From Ceriagrion tenellum (taxonomy: Eukaryota; Arthropoda; Insecta; Odonata; Coenagrionidae): a stretch of 64,000 bases of DNA. The notes under the pieces were generated by a model. That model saw only the letters and a list, made by a program, of their open reading frames with translations, made no database searches and was not told where the DNA came from. This document shows, piece by piece, positions 47,884-61,620 of the stretch. The translations under genes and the position numbers were made by a program. The DNA is taken from NCBI GenBank assembly GCA_963169105.1, contig OY720632.1, forward strand, positions 56,019,136 to 56,083,135. Direction: 5' to 3'. How positions within the stretch are numbered: the first letter of the stretch is position 1; each line of letters opens with the position of its first letter.

Positions 47884-48931
47884 ATGGAAAAAAGAGAATT
47901 TCGTGTGCTTATTAAACATTCTTTTTGGCGGAAAAAAAACATCACTCAAACCAAGGATAAGCTTGATAAATACTATGGGGACTCTGCACCATCAGTTTCA
48001 ATGATTAAGAAGTGGTTTACAGAATGTCGTTGTGGCCGTATAAGCACGGAAGATGCCGAACGTTCTGGACGCCCAGTTGAGGTCTCTACACCCGAAACAA
48101 TTGAAAAAATTCACGATATGGTGTTGGCCGATCGGAGAATGAAAGTGAAAGAGATTGTGGGAGCCATAGGCATCTCACATGGCTCAGTGGTTTCAATTTT
48201 GGAAGATCACCTGGATATGAGAAAACTTTCCGCAAGATGGGTGCCGCGTTTGCTCACAATCGACCACAAACGCAATCGTGTGACAACTTCGCAGGAGTGT
48301 TTGGCCTTGTTTAACCGCAATATGGACGAGTTTTTGCGCCGTTTTGTAACTGTGGATGAAACGTGGATCCACCATAACACACCAGAAACCAAACAGCAGT
48401 CAAAACAGTGGGTTTTTCGGGGTGAGTCGGCGCCAAAGAAGGCCAAGGTGGGTTTTTCAGCCAATAAAGTCATGGCGACTGTTTTTTGGGATGCACGCGG
48501 TATAATCCACATTGACTACCTTCAAAAAGGTAAAACAATCAATGGCGAATATTATGTCAACTTATTGGGTCAATTTAATGAGGATTTGAAAAAAACGACC
48601 GCATTTGGCCAAGAAAAAAGTTCTTTTCCACCAAGACAATGCAAGGGTGCACACCTGTGCAGTGTCCATGGCAAAAATCCATGAATTGGGCTACGAATTG
48701 TTGCCTCATCCACCCTATTCTCCGGATTTAGCCCCGAGTGACTATTTCTTGTTTCCAAACCTGAAGAAATGGCTCGGCGGAAAGAGATTTGACTCCAACG
48801 ATGAAATCATCTCACAAACAAATACGTATTTTCATGACATCGACAAATCTTATTTTTTGGAAGGTATAAAAATATTGGAAAAACGTTGGACTAAGTGTAT
48901 AGAGCTCAAAGGAGACTACGTTGAAAAATAA
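47884..48931 (+). pseudogene. Mariner transposase, single frameshift
   Basis: A DDE/D transposase for cut-and-paste movement. The first frame (from ATG 47884) starts MEKREFRVLIKH as in irritans mariners. It contains the helix-turn-helix region with ERSGRP (about residues 59-64), a second helix-turn-helix around ISHGSVVSIL, the linker WVPRLLT (119-125, the WVPHEL equivalent) and the first catalytic Asp in TVDETWIHH (residue 158, codon 48355). At a run of seven A (48589-48595) the frame shifts. The true continuation is LAKKKVLFHQDNARVH, with the second Asp at 48635 and the third at 48740 in PPYSPDLAPSDYFLFPNLK. These are separated by 34 residues, the D34D signature. It ends at a stop at 48929. 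Full length would be about 348 residues, normal for the family. The first frame runs on as nonsense to 48684. Confidence 0.95.
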
Positions 48932-48965
48932 AATAATTTTTAATCCAAAAACCTATGTTTGATTG

Positions 48966-48996
48966 AAAAAGTCACGGACTTATTGACCCACCCTCG
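48966..48996 (-). repeat. Mariner right terminal inverted repeat
   Basis: Exact partner of 47704-47734, followed by the TA target duplication. Confidence 0.95.
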
Positions 48997-48998
48997 TA

Positions 48999-51900
48999 GA
49001 TCGAAACTCTTCCTTGTGGTTACAATTATTGTTCTTACTCCGAATCAGCGTTTTTTTTGGCTTCCGATTGCTTGCTTTGCAAAGTATTGGTATTTACCAA
49101 TCGAGCATTATTGACTCCTGAGTTTTCGCATCCATGAAGTTGCACGGCCTTTGTACGATCTTAATTCACTGAAATCTTTTTTCTAAATTTTTTAGAGAAT
49201 TGAAAATCCTCCGAAATGACATTCATGGTCTTCCTCTGTCAAATGTTCCTATATCCACCGCATTGGCGAGCCATATTTTGTCTGTTCTTTTCTTTCTGAT
49301 TCTGTGTTATATCCAAATTTTTTTATTTTATCCGCTGAATCTGTCAATTTTTTGGTTATTTATAGTGTACTTAAGACAACTCAGGTAATCAGAATCATTA
49401 AGTATTGATGATAGTTATTTGAGGAAAAGATCACTGGGATGAATGGGAGGCGAAGGAAGGAGAAAAGTATAAGGAGAAATTCTGTTTATACATTAGCTTT
49501 CCCTAATGGGTGCTGAGGAGTGCACAGTTTGATATTCCATCCAAGGGAAGTAGTATTACACTTAAGTTGCTCACAATATAGCACCCAAGTGGGGACCATG
49601 GTTTTACCAAAGCATTCCTGCCACTTCCGAGGTGAGAACATGGGCCTGTTTCGTTTGAAATAACATCTATTCTACCATGAAGGTTTATTAGCCCTTCTCT
49701 CCCGTGAAAATGATGGTCCTTGGTCCCCATGCCATGAGCCCTGTTGTTTTTTTATGGCTTTGTATTATTCACCGTAGAGTTACTGAAAAGTACCAAAGGT
49801 GGCACTGCCTATGCACTGTGGTGAGCCAGGGTGAAGCCGCTGCCGCCGTATTGAGTGCCTTTTATTAATTTCTTAGTGTAATAGACATGAACATACTGAA
49901 ATTTTGCTCTGTATAAAATATAAAATTACTAATATATTGGGATTATATCGGTTAAGTCGGTTGGTAAATGTATTTTCATCCCAAAATACGTAAATATAGG
50001 GGAAATGGGCATGTAGGAGCATTGTAAAACATGTCATCTGCTCTTGAGTGCTATGCCACAGTTTTCGATTTTCAAGTAAACAAGTTACATTTATAAATGG
50101 TGCCCTTTAAATCAGAAAATATAACTCGTAGTTAGAATATCCTTTCCGATTCACGATCTCATTCATCAATCACGTTATTATTATCAATCTCAGTCTGGCG
50201 GAAATGGCTTCAAATGAAGTCCTATGCTCTACCACTGTTGAACTCAGTATACTAAGGTATCCACGAATCCCTAAGCTCAACCCCCATCTTTTAATTTCTT
50301 CTTTCGGCACTCCCCCTTAACTACCCCTATTCTTCCACCACTTCTCCCACAGATTCTCTCGCAAGCTACCCATTAGCTTTCCACTCAATCCTTCCGGACC
50401 ATTCCTAGAGTCCCACAAAACCACTGCCCCATTTCCAGTTTCTCTTGTTTTTGCAGTCTCTCTTCCTTTTTTTAATAGTCCTTCATCAATATCCATACTC
50501 TGCCATTGTGACATACCTTGCCTGTTTCCTGGCATCTGCTGCATCATTCTCTCCCTCTGAATATGGAGCAAGTTTGATTAATTGTCTGTAAGACATTCCA
50601 GTACCTCTGTAGGCGAAGTTTGCTGTCAGTCTGTTCTTTCTGAAAAATAATTCAGCTAGAATGAACGCTCCTGAGGTCAAGAAAACTTCTACATCCAGAA
50701 CTTGTCGTAAGTGGCTTTTTTATTTTAGTTTTGATTCTCTTGAGGGGAGAGAACTTTTTGTCTCTCTAACTGATGACCAACTTTTGACAAAAAAAAACCA
50801 TAAGAGTGGGTTTCTGTGATGCGATGTTTAATTGTGTTGATGAAGGTTCTGAGAAAAACCTCTGTGGTGTACCCCAGCACTTGACCTTGAAAAAATAAAT
50901 AATTATGGCATTATTTGAACCAATCAGTCAAAACGGGCCGAAGGACTGTTTGAACTCATAAAGAAATGAACACCAAGACTTGAGGTTTCTTACCGTGCCC
51001 AGTCCTGCCCTACCGTGACAACTTCACTTTCCAAGAAAGATAAAGTTTAAAAAAATTTACTTCTCTTCGCTTAACAACCCTATGCTATTGTTTATATACT
51101 TCGGATGCATGTGGCACCAGTATTTCATTTACTTCGCAACTTAAATCTTTCTGTTCCTTGTTTCAACTGCTCGCGGTGTATTCGAGGTGAAGCCGTTCCT
51201 GAAAACCATGCCGTAAGTATGAGCGACGACCATTTAAAGGTAGACATCGTTTTCATTTTTCTCCGTCTCTTCCCTCTCCTCTCACTCTCTGACTTCTCTC
51301 CCTCCGATTTCTATTCCATGTTTCTGGAATTACGGAATGGGACTACGTTTTCATGCTTACTATACTTTTTTATATTTTCCTTATTTCACGGACGTCTGGG
51401 GTTGCTGTGAAACGTCGTCGCTGTCTGCCGAGAGAGGGAGGAGAAGGAATGGAAGGTTATGGTTGGGTGCGGTTGAAGGTTAAAGGAAGAGAAGGAAGTG
51501 AAGGGTTGGGGGTTTCATTTTTAGAAAGGTCTCGCAGGGGATTGGGTGGGAGGACATTTTTCGGGGAACGCCGTCTCCAAGAATAAAGAAAAAACAGAGA
51601 AGGGGAAGGCCATTCATCAGGCGAGGAGAGAGTCTGCGGCTTTAGGATATATATTTCGACCTTTCCCTTCCGTTTCCTTGTCTCATCCTTTCCCCCGACC
51701 TTCTTTCTTGTTAACCCTACACCGAAATCACCTAGAACCTTGATCATTCCTCTTTTTCTTCCCTCCCCCGTACAGAGCCCTCTTCTTAATGCATCCTATC
51801 CTCAAAAGTTGAAATTGAGAGTATTTACTACAAACTACCTTTTATAAATCGCACAGAAGTACGTTGCTGTGAAGTTTGCTTTTACTTAAATCACCCGGTT

Positions 51901-52284
51901 CTGAAAATGTTTGCGCTTTTACAAAATAATTTTTCGTCGATAATGCATATCTGAGCAAAGCAACTCCTAATAATCTGCTCAGGTTCTTCTTGAAAGAAAT
52001 AGGGTTCCAAGTGCAACCCGCTTAATTTTTCATGGACCATTTCTTGGTCCCAGCAGCTCTATACGAATCGGCAAATACTTTACTGGATTAATACACGTGC
52101 TAACCGCAAGTGATAATTCTCCAACAAAGGGTTTTTGTCATTTCCATTCAGTTCTTTTGTCTTTAAAATTTACTTTCACTCTCATCCTTGTCTTCTTTTT
52201 AAGCTAGGACATGGAAAACGATTCTCACCTCATATAAGTCCATCCACTTTTTGCATTTAGCTGCTTCTTTCGTTTTTTCAGTGT
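48999..52284. other. No recognised feature
   Basis: Mixed AT-rich DNA. ORFs at 49200-51747 show no domain, and those at 51353-51747 overlap on opposite strands in a purine-rich patch. Confidence 0.4.
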
Positions 52285-52307
52285 CTCCGCCGTACTTAAC
52301 GGCGGAG
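52285..52307 (+). repeat. GC-rich hairpin
   Basis: CTCCGCCGT and ACGGCGGAG form perfect 9-bp arms around a 5-base loop in otherwise AT-rich DNA. No terminator-like T run follows. Confidence 0.6.
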
Positions 52308-55300
52308 AGGGCGGATGGCGGCGGTAGAATAATTTTATCCTCTCTTCTTCTCGATTGCATCAGCACCGTTCACGTCCCGCCGGTGGAGGTATTTGTTGAG
52401 GAAGAGATAATGAAGCTGAAGCGCTTAATTCCATTCCAAACACTATGGAGCTACCAAAAGACTCTTAATCATCTGGTTCTTTTTCTTTTGTATAATATTT
52501 GGTCATCCGAAATCCTGGTGGAACTTAGAAAAAAAAATGTGACGGAGAGTGTACCGTGATAACTAAAATTTTTCCATCTGTTGCAAATGGTGATTTATAC
52601 AGAAATAATTAAGATGCAATTGTACCGCACCACCGGTGGGTTACTATTATTATTTTCAGTTTTGATCCAAGCTTCTCGTTCTTTTTAAATTTGTAACCCC
52701 TTGTAATTAACGTAGTTATCAGTTGTAACCCCAGTACGTACCGTAAAAATTGTAACCTCCAGTGAGTAATACGAACTACTCTTAAAAAAAGCTGCTTAAT
52801 TCCGTATGTTTAAAAATATAAAAGGAAACATTTTAGAAATCTTAAGTTTTTAAACTTCAATCTACTGATTTTGTAGGGATTTAATATTAAACCGAAGGAA
52901 ATTTCTATTTTTCAGGCTGAAAACTGGTTGAGCGAGATGACATATTGCCTTTAATTGACCAATTTCAGAAAAAAAGTATTACCGCTGACATCTTTCAGTG
53001 GGAGTTGAGGTTATTGAATTGGAAAAGTTAAATTAAAAGAAATTAAACCTAACCTTTACATAAATATTTGTAGGTCGTGATACTTGTCAAGATATGAAAA
53101 TTTTCCAAGAGGCTTTGCTATTTTTATGTCTTCCGTGCGCGACGTATTGCTGACGCATTGCTCTAAAACATTGGCTTTTAAAAAATTGAGCAGATAATAT
53201 ATTTTTTCAGTCATTGGATTTCTCGATCATTTTTATAGCATTTCCATAACCTCTAAGAGTTTTTCTCGAATCTTAAAAATATTTATTGTCTACCGTCTGC
53301 TTAACTCTTCAACCTTCTAAGGATTTCTTACATTTTCTCTTTTCTGTATAGCTTAAATCCCGTTCTTTTCCATATTGCGACATTTCTTCATTTTAATGTT
53401 TTTCTCTTCATTTTAATACTATTTTTAATTTCATGGGAGGACTATTTAAGTTTCAACTTTTTAATTGGTCGTCCAACAATAACCACATCTTTTCTTTTCA
53501 TGACTTTCCTTAATTCTGTTTACCACAATTGAGCCCTGATCTTCCCAAAACCTAACCATTTTTCTCTCTTTTTTGTATCTTTTTCAAGTGCTGTTTAACC
53601 ATTGTACCGCTCAGGCAATCTAGGCTCCACTGAGAGTCTAAATCATCTATATTCCAATTATAGAAAAAGCGACTTCTTTCTCGTTCCCTCCATTTCCGCG
53701 CCGCCGCCGTTTATGCATTGTATATTTTTTCATTGCAAACGTTACAGTTTGTGACCCACCTTCCTGCGTCCATTTTTCTCAGGCATATGTGCAATATAGT
53801 AGTTATTTTCTGTCAAATACAATCTACTGGCAGATTTTGATGATCTATTTTTGCTATCACATACTCTTTTGCTATCCACCAACTTTTGAAGAAAGTGATC
53901 CATCTCCCGAGCTATCACTTCGGGAGACCTCAGTCGTATGTCATTTAGCGACATCTTTCGTTATACTGGATGGCGTGGACAAAATTCTCCACTGTCTGTG
54001 GCTGTCCTTTGCAGGAATTCACGTGGGCTTCTTATTTACTTCTCTCAGCCGTATATCTATTCGTAATAGTTAATTTTCGCTTTCAATCGTTTTCCACAGG
54101 TTGCGGAGTGAAACTAATGCGGTGCCTTTTGATGGTCTCAGAGTAGTTTCATTTAATTTCCTTAGCAAATTTGCGTTTAGTTTTCGCGTTTGGCCCCTTA
54201 AAACTATATTTCTTTCATTTATCTCCCATCGAAAGGTCCTCCGCCGTTGATTTATCTCTTTTTAGCGCGTTTCCCTTTAATGTCCTTTTCCGACCATTTT
54301 CTCGCGGAGCAAAAATTAGTACGTTTTTTTCCTCCATTTTCTCTTAATTTTGTTTGCACCCTTACTCGCACGCTTTCATTTTTTATGAGATCCCGACGTC
54401 GTCTACTCTTTCTTCTATTATTCCATCTAAAAACACATTCCCCGCTTACGTCCTTTCATTTCCGTGATATTTTCCCAGGGTTATTGAAAAAAGACCCTTC
54501 AAGTGACACTCGCTTGTCGCCAACATGACATTCCACTTTCTCATTCAAAAAAGATTTTGTTTTTGGTAATTTTTTTATATTTATGCCTCTTTTTTCCCAC
54601 TTCAACTCTCTGCACTTCACTTTCAAAGGCTTTAATCCTCTCTTCTTGCAGCATTGATTTTATAATGCTTTCTCATCCATGGAATACCGCCAACATAATC
54701 CTTCCAGTTAACCCTTTTATTTTTTAAAGTGAACTATATAATTTTTTCTTCTATTTTATTGGAATCATCATCAGGCTCGATCTATTTTACAGATATTTAA
54801 TAGTCTAGTATTTTCTACTTTTTCTCCTTCTCCTCTTAAGTTTTCTACATATCCTTCTCTTCCATAGTCATTCTATGTATTGTATCCCAGCTATAGTAGA
54901 TATAGGTAGTTATAGTCACTGGCTACCGAAGTGCGGCTGTGATTTTAAGTTCGTACCAATTCATGCTTAAAAATTAAAGATTTTAAAAGTTGAATTTCGT
55001 CTGCGATGCAGACAATCTCCTGGTGTAATTCGGAAATAAATTTCATTTTTGTTTATGGCAGTGCGTGTTTGTGTTATACTCGATGTGGTATCATAGAGGC
55101 ATTGCTCGCTATGTGGAGTACTTGCCTTTGGATTCGCACACCGTTAGTAATCATGTCAATGGGATGTGATTAATGGTACCAGTCCGTTTACCTTATCCTG
55201 CTCTTACGTGATCCGGTTTTGAGGTCAGCGTGGTGACAGTCATAAAGCGTATTTTGGTGTTGCGGATGAATGAAGAGTCATCTGCACAGGACTTATCTGC

Positions 55301-58289
55301 CAGCCATACGTACTATTTCTTAGCCCCAGCTTAAAGTGATAAACTGCCAGATGCCTGCAATGCCGTTTCATCACTTGTCATGACTTAGGATTAGCGGGAT
55401 GGTATAATGAGATGGGAAACTACAACATTCCCCTGGTGTCGGTGATATGACATACTTGTGATAACTATGCCTTAGTGCGTTGACGTTCTGACCTTTGTCA
55501 GATAGTTTGATTACCTCTAGGTACGCTAATGGGGTCTTTCAATATAAAAACTGTAGTGTTGATACCTGGACATGTTTATGTATGGTATTGCTATCAGTCG
55601 TAATTGTTGCATATTTATCAAATAGCATAAACGTATTCTAGCCATATGAGCTTCATCGCACGACTCATGGTACATGATTATGTTTTTTGCTATGAAGCCG
55701 ACATAATTTCATCTTCCCATTGTTGATGTGGCTTCCTCGTTATACCAGTTTTAATTCTAATTCCGATGTACAGATAATTACTCTAATGTGAAGGAATTTC
55801 GTTTTGGCGGATAGGAACCAAAAATGAGAGACAATTCCTTTCTATGTTGGTATTTTGAACCGCAACAAATGTTTCCAACCCTTGTCTTGAACGATGCTGT
55901 CGAAAGGACGCTGTCTTGAACCTGATGGTTGGCAAACAGTATGATAGAGCCCTCGTGGACTATATTATAATGGGCGATAGAATCACTATTATGATGTTCA
56001 ACATGCTCTTTTGATGCTGTTCATGTAAGTATGGTCGAAAGGGATAATTTAGAATACTTTTGAGGAATGAGGTGACTGCGGGAGGCTGGTCTCTCGGTCA
56101 GCTGGGATATTTGCAGGAAAAGCGAGGGGGATATCTGCAAACTTCCGCATTCCCTATGATAACACATTCCTTACCACGCTATTCAACCCCAAGGGACCTC
56201 AAAATCCCTCCTCCTCCCCCTACCGAACCCTCCCTCTCACTCAGTCCCTTCTCTACAATTCTGCAGGTTCAATACCCTCTCTTCCCCTCCTCCCCCAAGG
56301 GAAGGCAGAAGATTTGTAGTGGAAATTGTTTGCCTGTGGCGGCGGGCGGTTTGCCGAGAGCGGCTGCAACTGCACTGCGCGCATCGATTACGACCCCTCG
56401 CCTTGTCCCATCTCTCACGTTCAACACGTTTGTATAAGTTTCTCTTCCCTTTAAAAGTTCGTTTATTTCTCTTACATGTACGGCTAAATGTTTTCTTTTC
56501 TTTTCTCAATTTCAAATGTTATTATAAAAAAAAGCTGTTAAAAATATCTAATAACTGTTCAGCACTAATGTGTAACATAAATTAACACCATGCTCTTTAT
56601 TTTAAGAAAGAGGGGATTTTCGTGTAAGACAGTGATAAGGTACCTATGAATTTTATCTTGATATAATACTACAGAATAACTTCTCAGACCCAAAAGGAGG
56701 ACCCTGGAATAAATATATAGATTAAATAAAAAGTTATATGCTTAAGAAGAGCTACCAGAAAGTCAGGGAACTAGCATTAAATTGGGTAGGATGAAGACTG
56801 CCGCCTATCAGGCTAAGGATAAATGACCAAAGATAAAAGTCTTCGTCTAGATTCATTTTCTTCCCGTTTAAACGTAACACTTCGAAAGGATTTTGACATT
56901 GGTTCAAGAAAATGAATTTTGAACCGCTGGATGTGAGGGATGCCGCGTAGTTGCAATATTTCATCCCACTTGGGTATGCAATATTTACCCTATGTATTTA
57001 TTCGCCTCGTTTTTATTACTTTCTCCCCCACTCTCTCTTTTCCGACTGATTAAGCAAGCGACCGGCTTGGTGTCTACGCCTTCCATTTCCTCCTCTCGTA
57101 TAATCCCCGCGCAATCCTCCACCACGTATCGCCCCATCACCTTCGAGCAAGTTGCATATAAATCAACTACTTAGTATCATTTATCAAGTTTACTGTATCT
57201 TTTTGTTCGTTTGGAGAAAAAAATATTTGGATTGGCAAGGTGTAAGGTGGAGGAATAGTGCTTTCATTGAAAATTTTACCTTCGTGGATGGAAATACTGC
57301 ACTGAATGAATTTTGTTGTGGTGGGAGAGGAATGGCAGAAAGTTATATCCGGCAGTGATATAAATGAAATATGATTGGTCAGGCTGCACTTGACGAGCAT
57401 TGTCATTCAAGTGCTGGCCGGCACTTTCAAGCAGGGAATGGCTGAGAGATCTTTGGTAGGGGAATAGTAGATTAAATGAGTCTTGGAAAGATAAGTGGGC
57501 TCCAGTGATAGGTATTAAATTGATGGTAGTGAATTATTACGTAGGACTGAGGGGAAAAAGAGTTGGTAGAAAGGGGTAAACTTCGAATGAAAGCTTACAG
57601 TACCTATTATTAAACTGTTCAACTAGCATGTGCCGGTAGAAAAATGCGAAAATAGTTAATAATAGAGAGAGAGAGAGAGTTTCCTTTGAGAGTCCGGTTA
57701 ACCATTTGGGAGGTTCTCTGCGTTGAGTTACGGGCGACAGTGAGATCAAGAGTGTTCGTGAAAACGGAGGAACTGGTAAAGGATATACACATATACAAGA
57801 AGAATACAGAAGGGCCGGCATTGTCTTATGGATAACACTACTCTTTCTCTACCGGAACCTAAACCGTATTTCTTCACAGGTGAAAGGTATGTTCTATGTA
57901 CTCTTCTTCATCATCAGTAACTGTCAAGAGTTGGACAATTTGGTCTGTCCCTCTTTAGGTTTGAAGCTGGTCTTTTCATCGCTTCTTTGGTCGTCCGCGG
58001 TCTCTTTTTTTTCTGGTGATGTGCATTTAAGAATTATCTGGGGTAATTTTTTTCTCGACGTCCTCAAAATACACTCATGCCATTAGTTGCGATATGTTTC
58101 AACAGTTTCGGTGACGTTCGTTATGTTTAATCGTGAGCAGGTGTCTTTAATACCTGTGTGGTCATAAGGAGTTTAGCCTGCCAAAAGCCGTAATATCTTT
58201 CCAGTTTCATGCTTGATGTTAATGCTCATGGTGTTCGTCACCGCCTTATACAGGGGCTGTTTTTCCCGCCAATTTAGTCGGGTGAGCTC
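52308..58289. other. Long region without recognised features
   Basis: About 6 kb. Pyrimidine-rich at 54240-54620, a CpG-rich patch at about 56330-56405, and (AG)n at 57664-57679. ORFs up to 125 codons (56060-56437) are without domain. Confidence 0.4.
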
Positions 58290-58990
58290 TCATTGATTGT
58301 TGTTTTCTTCTTCTTGAAAACCCTCTGAAAACATAGAAATGATGTAACCGATTGCGATTGCCTCTCTGATCAGTCTGGGGAAGTAGCAATTCTCAATAGC
58401 GATTAATTTGGCCTCTTCCAAGTTCATGTTGTGGCGTGGTCCTCTCCGTGACTGGCTGATTTGTGCAGCTGCCTGATTTTTATATCCCTTTGGCATTCTC
58501 AAAGTCGGCAGTTGAGCGCTCTCGACGTCTGTCCTATGTAGGATTTTCCACATTCGCACGTTAGTTTGCAGAAACCTTTTTGGATGTTCACTGGTAAGCG
58601 GTCCTTGGCCTTGTAATGGAGGTTTGTGGTCTTTTGGGCTCAGTGAAATCTAGTGACAAAGTTATGTCTTGGAAACACCCTGGATACCTTGTCACTCGTG
58701 CCGGCAACATAGGGTATGATGGAGAAGGCTGCAGGTTTCGGCTTATTTTCAGATGCATCATCGGAGGTCCTTTTCTGGGCCATGGCTTCTTTTGTTTTTC
58801 TTGCTCTCCTCCGGATTACTTCTGAATGGTATCCGTTCCTCCGAAATGAAACGTATAGATGTCATTCCCATTGTAGCTTCATTAGCCTTCGTAAAAATAA
58901 TCTTTTCTGCGCGCATAGCTGTTTTCCGTTTACTAAATGGCAGATGTACTCTGTGCAAAGTCGTGGGATCTGGGTACGAATTGTAGATAA
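58290..58990 (-). pseudogene. Penelope-like element: RT thumb, linker and endonuclease (family C)
   Basis: Minus-strand translation across several frames gives a continuous PLE C-terminal half. KRKTAMRAEKIIFTKANEA (about 58935-58880) is thumb-like. NGYHSEVIRRRARK (about 58830-58790) is followed by FSIIPYVAGTSDKVSRVFPR (58724-58665) and LHYKAKDRLPVNIQKGFCKL, the usual PLE RT-to-endonuclease linker. TCECGKSYIGQTSR (about 58562-58520) is the endonuclease start, with GIY replaced by GFC. After a frameshift, HNMNLEEAKLIAIENCYFPR and LIREAIAIG (58430-58345) give the domain's second half. Several shifts and stops show it is dead. It is 5'-truncated near 58990, and the 3' end is unclear. Its sequence differs from PLE families A and B. 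Confidence 0.8.
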
Positions 58991-61620
58991 TTCTTTCACT
59001 GTAACTTTAGGGTTTTTCTTCTTAAAAAAAAACTCTTAAAAGTGTTCAGCAATTAAGACGCCTTAAATTTCGGGAATTTAGTGGCAGTTAAATCTTCATG
59101 ATATGCTAACCATGAGACTAACATTATTGGAACTTGGTCTGAAAGAGACAGATATATGTTTTAGTTTTCACATAGTGTATGAGTTAGCTACTGGATACAT
59201 AGAAAAATTTGCCCCCATCATTTTCTTCTCATTACGTAGGCCTAACGCAGTAGCTTTGTGATACCTATCATAGAAATTTAAACTTCCTTAATCTAAGATA
59301 TTTTTAACTTCCATGAAACCAGAATGGTATTAAACGAACCTTCTTTGCTGGCTTTGCAATGTCGTGAGAAAAGGTAAAAGTTAAAATCAAATTAGGTTTA
59401 CTGAGGACATAAAAGTGCGCGAGAAAGGGGTCGATGGAGAAAGCCATGAGTGAATGTGGTGGTTGATACTTCAGAGATGGAATTTTGGTCGTCAAAAGAA
59501 CAGTAGGATGTGTATGGTACAATGCAAGAGTGTAATTGAGCAAAAGAGGCTCGTAAGGATAGGTCAGTGTTGAAATTAATGAAGCGGGATCAGCGCCACT
59601 GATATGTTACTGAGCATCGGTTTCGCTTTGCCTGCAGTGAAAGAGAAAAGAGAGTTTTATATCTGTATATTTTCTTCTCATTTCTTTCTCCCGAGGACGT
59701 ACCTCAGTGTATTCCCCTTTTCCTCTCCCCTCCCTGATATGTCTCTCCCAGACTTTACCCCTCTCATTATTTCGAGCTTTCACTTTCCACATTCGTCAGG
59801 GTCTCCCCCGACCAACTGATTTCCCTGCGGACATCGTCGTCCTCCACCAGCGACATATGAGAGAAAGAATGCATGGGGTTGTATGTTATGTCTACTGGTA
59901 GGACGGAGAACGATTAGAGTTCTCTTTTGCATCGTCACTCTCTCTCTCTCTCCCTCTCTCTCTCTCTCCCTCTGTCGTGTCCTGCAGCCGGTGGTGGTGT
60001 GCGTTCCGAATGGAGGTCGCTGAGAGACAGTGGTTGGAGAGAGCAATGGGAATGGAATGGGAGATTCTGCCGATATTCCCTCTGCCGACTTGTTTGAGAT
60101 GGATTCTGATAGGAGAGGAGAATGGTGAATTTATTTTTCCTGAGTCCTCCGATATTTGTAAGCGTGTTAGAAACGGGGTGAATTCTCAGAGTCGAGTTTA
60201 ATGAAGATAACTCAGCAATTTTAGGAAACTTGGTAATCTAAATAATTACAGCGAAGGCTCCTGATCACACATTCCCTGTACCAATGATGGCCAACGTTTG
60301 ATGTGGCGATATCGCAAGCAGAGGTATGTATTCATGAACAGACATCAAAGAGTCCCTCACAATTTGACGTCCAAGTGGGAAAAACACTGCGGAGACGATG
60401 TGGTTTTTATCCCTCCGCTAGTTGTCTCATATGGAATTCCATTTAAAGAACTGAGTCTAACAAGTTTAAGTCTTGTGTTTGGTTGTGTGTTTGTGCTTTA
60501 TACTATGTATTTGTGTTCCTATGCTCCTCTTCGTCAAGTCGTAGATTAAAGAACACAATTAATGTAACAATGTCGTACGATAGCGCAGGGGAATATAGAT
60601 GCCGTTGACATGAACATTTAGCTGCATGGAATGAATCCACTGTAACATGTACTCACTAAAACTCAAGCATCATTAGTTAAATTTCTCGCGGCACTGTAAG
60701 AGTAATCAAGAATTAAGGATTATATTTAAAGTCATGCTGACGTTGCGAGGTTATGGGATGCTACGCGTAAGAGAGGCTGAACGTACGCGACTACTTATCT
60801 ATCTCTGAAATTGTTTTGTTCCCACTTTTGTAAATAGTTTTCCATTCGTACAATCGGAAGGAATAACCCGTTTCACTCTCCCTTTAAACTTTGGTCAAGA
60901 CTGAGGTGGAGATGTGCTTGGAGCGTCTGACCCTGAGGAAGTGACGCTCTGAGTTAAGATTAGTAGTATCAATTAGCCTCGCCGAAGGGGACCGATAGTA
61001 GAGCTGATTTAATGCTCAGTGCAGAATCGAGGATAAAGGACTGAATTCTCGATTAGCTCATACTTCTCCCTTATTCCTTCCCTTGGTACATCCAGCATCC
61101 CAATACTTGACATCTTGGGACCGGAACCCTTACGTCATTTTCATCTTTTCTTCATTCTCATCTTAGTGGAAAGAACTATCGCTATATCACTAAAGGCCTC
61201 CGTTTTTTTTAGTCGTGAGGTGATAAAGTACACTTTCCTTAAATAGCTTTTTCCACACGCTTCGCTTCGTTCGTGTCGATGAAAGTTTCCTTTGATTACG
61301 GGCGTTCGAAACTTTCTCCTTCTGTATAATCTGTATTATCTATTTACGGGTTAATGGTAAAAAAATCTGCGGTAGCTGTTTCATGTAGACCAAATTATAT
61401 CGGTATTTTTTTCTCCAGAACAAATATTATTGCTTTTATTTGTCGAAGTATTTTTACCTTAACTTTAGGTGAAATATTTTCAATTTTCCTTCAATCTATT
61501 GAACTTAGGATTAAAAATAAAGTAGAGCGACGGAATTTAATATTTAGTGTTAGTATCTTAGATTTTCTTTTGTAAAAATGATACCTTTAATATCGTTCAT
61601 TTAGATTCCACTTTCTCAGG
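58991..61620. other. No recognised gene; CT microsatellite
   Basis: (CT)n with CCC interruptions at 59938-59972. Flanking pyrimidine-rich sequence (59660-59810) and purine-rich sequence (60000-60060) give low-complexity ORFs. Confidence 0.4.

Larger units (their letters stand above)
47704..48996 (+). mobile_element. Near-intact irritans-type mariner transposon
   Basis: The 1,293-bp element has apparently perfect 31-bp terminal inverted repeats (47704-47734 and 48966-48996), beginning CGAGGGTGGGTCAATAAGTC. TA duplications flank it at 47702-47703 and 48997-48998. Its length, termini and coding layout are all normal for mariner. The only clear lesion is one frameshift in the transposase gene, so insertion was probably recent. 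Confidence 0.95.

Noticed and set aside
48600..48684. Tail of the first mariner frame (TTAFGQEKSSFPPRQ...)
   Set aside because: Out-of-frame nonsense after the poly(A) frameshift. The conserved sequence continues in the next frame.
56060..56437. 125-codon plus ORF with a proline run
   Set aside because: The proline run comes from a C/T-rich tract, and the opposite strand has an equally long frame. No domain.
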